This document shows positions 60,301 to 64,000 of a DNA stretch of 64,000 bases, piece by piece. A program made the translations under genes and the position numbers. The notes under the pieces are model-generated. The model was not told the DNA's origin. It saw nothing but the letters and a program-made list of their open reading frames with translations, and ran no database searches. Where the stretch lies: the NCBI GenBank assembly GCA_905221605.1, contig CAJNDS010000724.1:724001-788000 (forward strand), read 5' to 3'. Source of the stretch: Symbiodinium natans (lineage: Eukaryota; Sar; Dinophyceae; Suessiales; Symbiodiniaceae). Position 1 is the stretch's first letter, and every line of letters begins with the position of its first letter.

Positions 60301-60356
60301 GCGCAAGGGTTCAGGGTTCAGAGCCCTGAAGTGAAAAATTCTCGTACCATGAAGTT

Positions 60357-60482
60357 TTATAGCTATAGTAAGAGTAATAGTTATAGTTATAGTAATAGTT
60401 ATAGTTATAGTTCTAGTAATAGTTATAGTCGTTCTAGTTATAGCTATAGTTATAGTTGTAGTTATAGTTATGGTTATAGTTA
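60357..60482. repeat. (AGTTAT)n hexamer microsatellite
   Basis: agttat and tatagt hexamers with point changes. In one frame they read as Ser-Tyr repeats, and the frame 60283-60540 is open only because of this. Confidence 0.92.
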
Positions 60483-60566
60483 CAGTAGCCTTTATTGTGA
60501 TGGGGAATATTCCTCAGATTCGGTGGGTTTAGGGGTTTAGGGTTTAGGGTTTCGCAGGGAATACAG

Positions 60567-60627
60567 GAAGGGCAGCGGAAGATCGCGGGCACTCCAGAGA
60601 GACCAGCCCACGGTCGTGCTGCGATAG
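60567..60627 (+). CDS. Candidate last exon of the PPR gene
   Basis: From acceptor ggaag at 60570 the frame reads GSGRSRALQRDQPTVVLR to a TAG at 60625-60627. From acceptor tacag at 60566 it reads EGQRKIAGTPERPAHGR and stays open. Which is right, and whether the gene ends here, cannot be decided. Confidence 0.3.
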
Positions 60628-60964
60628 TATGGAATCATTTGAAATTACTTGAATCAAAATTGAAAAAAAACCCTAAACCCTAAACCCTAAATCCTAAACC
60701 CAAAAAAACCTTGAAAACCCTGAAAACCCTAAGCCCTAACCCCTAAACCCAAAAACCCTGAAAACCCTAAACCCTAAACGTGATGTCACTTGGGACCTTT
60801 TTTTCTGTCTGCCTTCGCTGCCACCACGTGACATGTGAAGAAGGCACAGGGTTTAGGGTTTTGGGCTAGGCTTGGGTTGCGGGTTTAGGCAACGAAGAAG
60901 CTAGCTCAGGCACCCGAGGAGGAAAGGAGGAACAGCGCCGGAGAGCTACCAGCATGCGTCTGAG

Positions 60965-61006
60965 GCGCTCGACGGGTGTCTCCGTGCCAAGTGCCTACCG
61001 ATCGAG
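60965..61006 (+). CDS. Coding-like segment, possible exon
   Basis: Acceptor gtctgag. ALDGCLRAKCLPIE. GC donor (gcgtga). Its style matches the PPR exons, but phase continuity with exon 47 is not established. Confidence 0.35.
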
Positions 61007-62072
61007 GCGTGAGGTCCACCAGGTGATCACCTTGCCAAGCCCTAAACCAGTATAAAGACCCTACCCCTAGATGAAGGAAGTGGGCCCGAGGCTCGGTCCA
61101 CGCGGGTGCTGAGCACCAGTCATCGAATCCTCAAACCCTAAACCCTAAACCCTAAACCCTAAACCCTAAACCCTAAACCCTAAACCCTACACCCTAAACC
61201 CTAAACCCTAAACCTCCTAGGCCCATCTTCTGCTTCGCTGCTTGATTGAATGAGGAGTGTAGGCCCTCAACCCTAAACCCTAAACCTACCCTGGGACCCC
61301 ACACGTAACGTGTTTCCCCCTTGCTTGAAGGATCTGTAAGGCTTGGCCCTTAAAACCCGTTAAGCCCACATTGGGTTTAGGGTTTAGGGTTTAGGGTTTA
61401 GGGTTTAGGGTTTAGGGTTTAGGCTTTGAGGATGTGTCTGGGATTCCGAGGCTCCTGGAGGGAGGCTTAGAACCCTGGACCTTATAGACCCGGAACCAAA
61501 AACCCTACACCTTCAACCCTGCGCCTAAAACCCTACAAACCCCATAAGCCCTCGAATCTCTTCTGTTCGCCTCGATCTGTAAAAACCGTCGGAACATAAG
61601 CCCCTCTAACCCCATTAAGCCCTCTGACAACCTTTGTAAACCCTTTTTTATCAAAAAGCACTCCCCTATCACAACCCTATACAAACCCTTCGAATCACCC
61701 ATATCAAGGACCGTCTCTAACCCTACAATACTTGAAAGTCATGGGTACTGTACTTGTAGCCCCAATTTGACCGATAACCTGCTTACAAGTCAAACTGTAA
61801 TGAGGGTTAGAACTGCACTCGTACCCCTAAACTCTAGTTGCAACCCTAAACCCTACTTGTATCCCTAAACCCTAAACTCATAAGTATATATCATTGGGAC
61901 CCATGACCCTCCAAGTACACTAGGACGAGCTGATCAAGCCTTGTATACCCCTGATATCGCCTATACAAATGTAGGGGCCATACATCAAAACCCTTCAACT
62001 TCAAAGGAGTTCAGGGATCATTTGAAGAGCCCATGCAACTACCTTCCGAGACTTTGCACAGGCGCCGCGCAG
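61007..62072. other. Non-coding, CCCTAAA/TTTAGGG blocks and element fragments
   Basis: CCCTAAA array 61136-61212, TTTAGGG array 61374-61424, a family C element (61730-61916) and a family F-like piece (61965-62050). No exon is recognised. Confidence 0.5.
61730..61916. mobile_element. Family C element with internal CCCTAAA text
   Basis: Left end acttgaaagtcatgggtact, right end acccatgaccctccaagt. The interior carries aaccctaaaccctacttg, i.e. short telomere-like runs at the position of the element's own aaccctactt sequence. Confidence 0.65.
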
Positions 62073-62119
62073 GCCTCGTTACCCAGGGCGTGGTGGCCGA
62101 TGAGACTTCCCACATACGG
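62073..62119 (+). CDS. Coding-like segment, possible exon
   Basis: Acceptor gcgcag. Starts in phase 1. LVTQGVVADETSHIR. GC donor (gcgacg), phase 0 out, which fits the segment at 62274. It could belong to the PPR gene's 3' end or to a following gene. Confidence 0.4.
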
Positions 62120-62273
62120 GCGACGAGGAGTTGTAGGGTTAATGGGCGTGGGTTTGGGGTTTAGGGTTTTTGGGGCATCAGGGTAGCCACAGCCCTCTTC
62201 TTCCGGAGATTGCTACATGGTCATAACTTCGTGTGTTTCCAGAAGTAGTTCGTAACTGAAAAGCTCTCTGTAG

Positions 62274-62333
62274 GCCGAGCTTGAGCGTAGTCGGGCGTTG
62301 ATACGCCGACTCGCACCAAAGACGCCTGGGAGC
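62274..62333 (+). CDS. Coding-like segment, possible exon
   Basis: Acceptor ctgtag. AELERSRALIRRLAPKTPGS in phase 0, helical in character. GT donor (gtacgc) after 62333. Confidence 0.4.
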
Positions 62334-63117
62334 GTACGCCGAAAAGCGCAGCTACTGCTGCAACCGCGTGGTGGCTATGAATCCCTACCCCCTAAGCCTA
62401 TATCGACCCTATCATAAAAGCCCGAAGCCCCAAACCCTTTTCGTGCTGGGGGAGCCCTCAAGTTCAGGGTTTAGGCACAATGGGTTTAGGGCTTAGGTTT
62501 AGGGTTTAGGGTTTAGGGATTAGGGTTTAGGGTTTAGGGTTTAGGGTTTAGGGCACTCTCATCCGAAACATCAAGCTGCAGACACCTCCGCCAAATCCGA
62601 CAGGCAGAACTAGCACTCTGACCCTTATCCTCGAAATGCGTTTCGCCGTCCCTCCAAAGCCCACCCGCTCTTCCCCCCCCCCCCCTTTTAGGGTTTAGGG
62701 TTCAGGGTTTAGGGTTTAGGGTTTAGGGTTTAGGGTTCAGGGTTTAGGGTTTAGGGTCGTCGTAAACAAACACATGGAGTCGGGTTAAGATGCAAAAACC
62801 CAGCCGCCACCCAAATAAATTCGCAGAGGGAGAGCAAACCCTGAAGCCCAGCCCCTGAAAGCTGAAAGTCCAAACCCTAAACCTTAAGCCCTAAATCCTC
62901 AACCCTAAATCCAAACCCTAAAAGCAAAGAAACTAAGCCCTCATGCCGAACTAACACCCTTAAACAGGGAACCCTAGACCCTAAACCCAAGGGGGGCATC
63001 TAATACTCCATCGCCTGGAAATCTAAGCTTCAGTCCAAACACCACGCCAGGCTGGCAGAGGGGGGGGACACGGGGAGGACCCGAAAGGCCAAAAATTTGC
63101 GGGACTTTAGCCCCCTC

Positions 63118-63260
63118 ACTTGGAGGTTCGTGGGTAGACGTTTGTAACCCTAAACCCTAAACCCTAAACCCTAAACCCTAAACCAGTGCCTCCATTAGGG
63201 TTATCAAGGGCTGTGACTTCAACCCTACTTCTAGTCCAACTTATAACTACCCGTGAAGCC
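63118..63260. mobile_element. Family C element with internal CCCTAAA array
   Basis: Left end acttggaggttcgtgggtag then acgtttgtaaccct expands directly into a CCCTAAA run (~63147-63184). The element then resumes at gggttatcaaggg through aacttataactacccgtgaa. Confidence 0.7.
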
Positions 63261-63296
63261 CCATGCAAAGCCCATCAGTATCCCAAGCACCACGGA

Positions 63297-63408
63297 CTTT
63301 GTGGTACTTTACTGTAACTTTAGATCCTTACCTTTTTTGGGTTTATTGGGTTTCTTACTAAGGCAGCTACAAGTTTAATTTATAGCTACCCTCCTGAGTG
63401 CAGCCAAG
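63297..63408 (+). mobile_element. Family E element, intact copy 2
   Basis: ctttgtggtactttactgta ... tttttgggtttattgggttt ... tatagctaccctcctgagtg and cagccaag. It matches 51711-51823 with only a few differences. Confidence 0.9.
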
Positions 63409-64000
63409 ACGGATATCAGGGGACCATAGGAAGTGGGAGCACGTTGGCGCATGTAGGGTTCAAATGTTTTGGGGCTTGTCGATGTTTCGTGGCCCTAAAC
63501 CCTACGCCCTAAACTATGGGGTTTAAGGCCGGATGTCGGGCTTACAGGGTTTCAGATTTAGGGACCTGCAGGGAGCGGGTAGTGCAGGAGGGCTTCAAAA
63601 TTAGGGTCTAGGGTTCTAGGGTTTAGGCCCCAAACCCTAAACCCCACTCGAACACCATGTCACTCGAATGACCCTATAACAGCTAAACCCTAAACCCTAA
63701 ACCCCCCACACCCCACACATCCCCCAAAAAGTTCAGGGTTTACGGTCATAACTCCTACATCCCCAAATCCTAAGCCTCAAAATCGAACTAAAGCCCAAAA
63801 ACCTCAAGCCTTAAACCCTAAACCCTAAACCCTAACACCAAGGTGCAGGTTTTTTGGGGTGGAGGGCTTTGGGGTCGCTCCCACTGGCACGCACCCTGCT
63901 TCCCTCCTGTTGTTGAGGGTTTTAGGGTTAAGGTCTCAGGCTTTGCGGTAGGGCGTAGGGTTTAGGGTTTAGTGTCGAGGGTCTAGGGGAAAAGGGGAAC

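Larger units (their letters stand above)
62334..64000. other. Non-coding, repeat-rich
   Basis: TTTAGGG arrays (62480-62550, 62690-62755), CCCTAAA runs (62870-62925, 63145-63185, 63810-63835), a family C and a family E element. No exon is recognised. Confidence 0.5.

Noticed and set aside
60283-60540. 85-codon Ser/Tyr-rich frame
   Set aside because: It is the translation of an AGTTAT hexamer microsatellite in an intron or 3' region.

Overview
This looks like dinoflagellate nuclear DNA. The reasons are the dense interspersed TTTAGGG/CCCTAAA (telomere-type) tracts, AG|G acceptors, a large majority of non-canonical GC donors with some GA donors, very short exons, and protein sequence of a pentatricopeptide-repeat (PPR) type. 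No bacterial-style gene organisation is visible on either strand. The genus cannot be decided from the sequence alone.

Layout. 0.37-1.28 kb holds the last three exons of a + strand gene of unknown function with an acidic C-terminus. 1.6-4.0 kb is a five-copy ~0.51-0.57 kb tandem repeat. 4.0-14.4 kb is essentially non-coding: telomere-type blocks, fold-back elements, a 120-bp inverted-terminal-repeat element and an inverted 32-bp satellite (8.7-9.3 kb).

From about 14.4 kb to at least 60.3 kb the window is dominated by one + strand gene for a PPR protein. I could assemble it by hand from 47 exons of 21-79 nt, about 2.4 kb of coding sequence in about 46 kb. From exon 13 on, reading phase is continuous and the spliced product falls into PPR motifs of 35-37 residues, which independently supports the junctions. 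Introns 13-46 are called as 23 GC-AG, 8 GT-AG and 3 GA-AG. Nearly every intron carries telomere-type repeats, usually TTTAGGG-strand just after the donor and CCCTAAA-strand just before the acceptor.

The introns also carry other things: an apparently intronless multi-membrane-span gene or retrocopy (30.77-31.80 kb) with a one-base frameshift in a T6 run, copies of at least six small fold-back or inverted-repeat families, long 8-bp TTTAGGGG arrays, a palindromic GCAGATT satellite (23.66-24.36 kb), AT-rich and TATAGGG-rich repeat fields (20.4-23.6 kb), an extreme poly-G tract (48.33-48.67 kb) and a 100-N assembly gap (20.25 kb). From 60.6 to 62.4 kb a few more coding-like segments may be the 3' end of this gene or the start of another. 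The remainder is repeat-rich non-coding DNA.

The most interesting observations are the systematic orientation of telomere-type repeats around tiny exons, the five 120-bp elements of identical length (four of them inside introns of one gene), and small interspersed elements caught with telomere-type arrays inside them.
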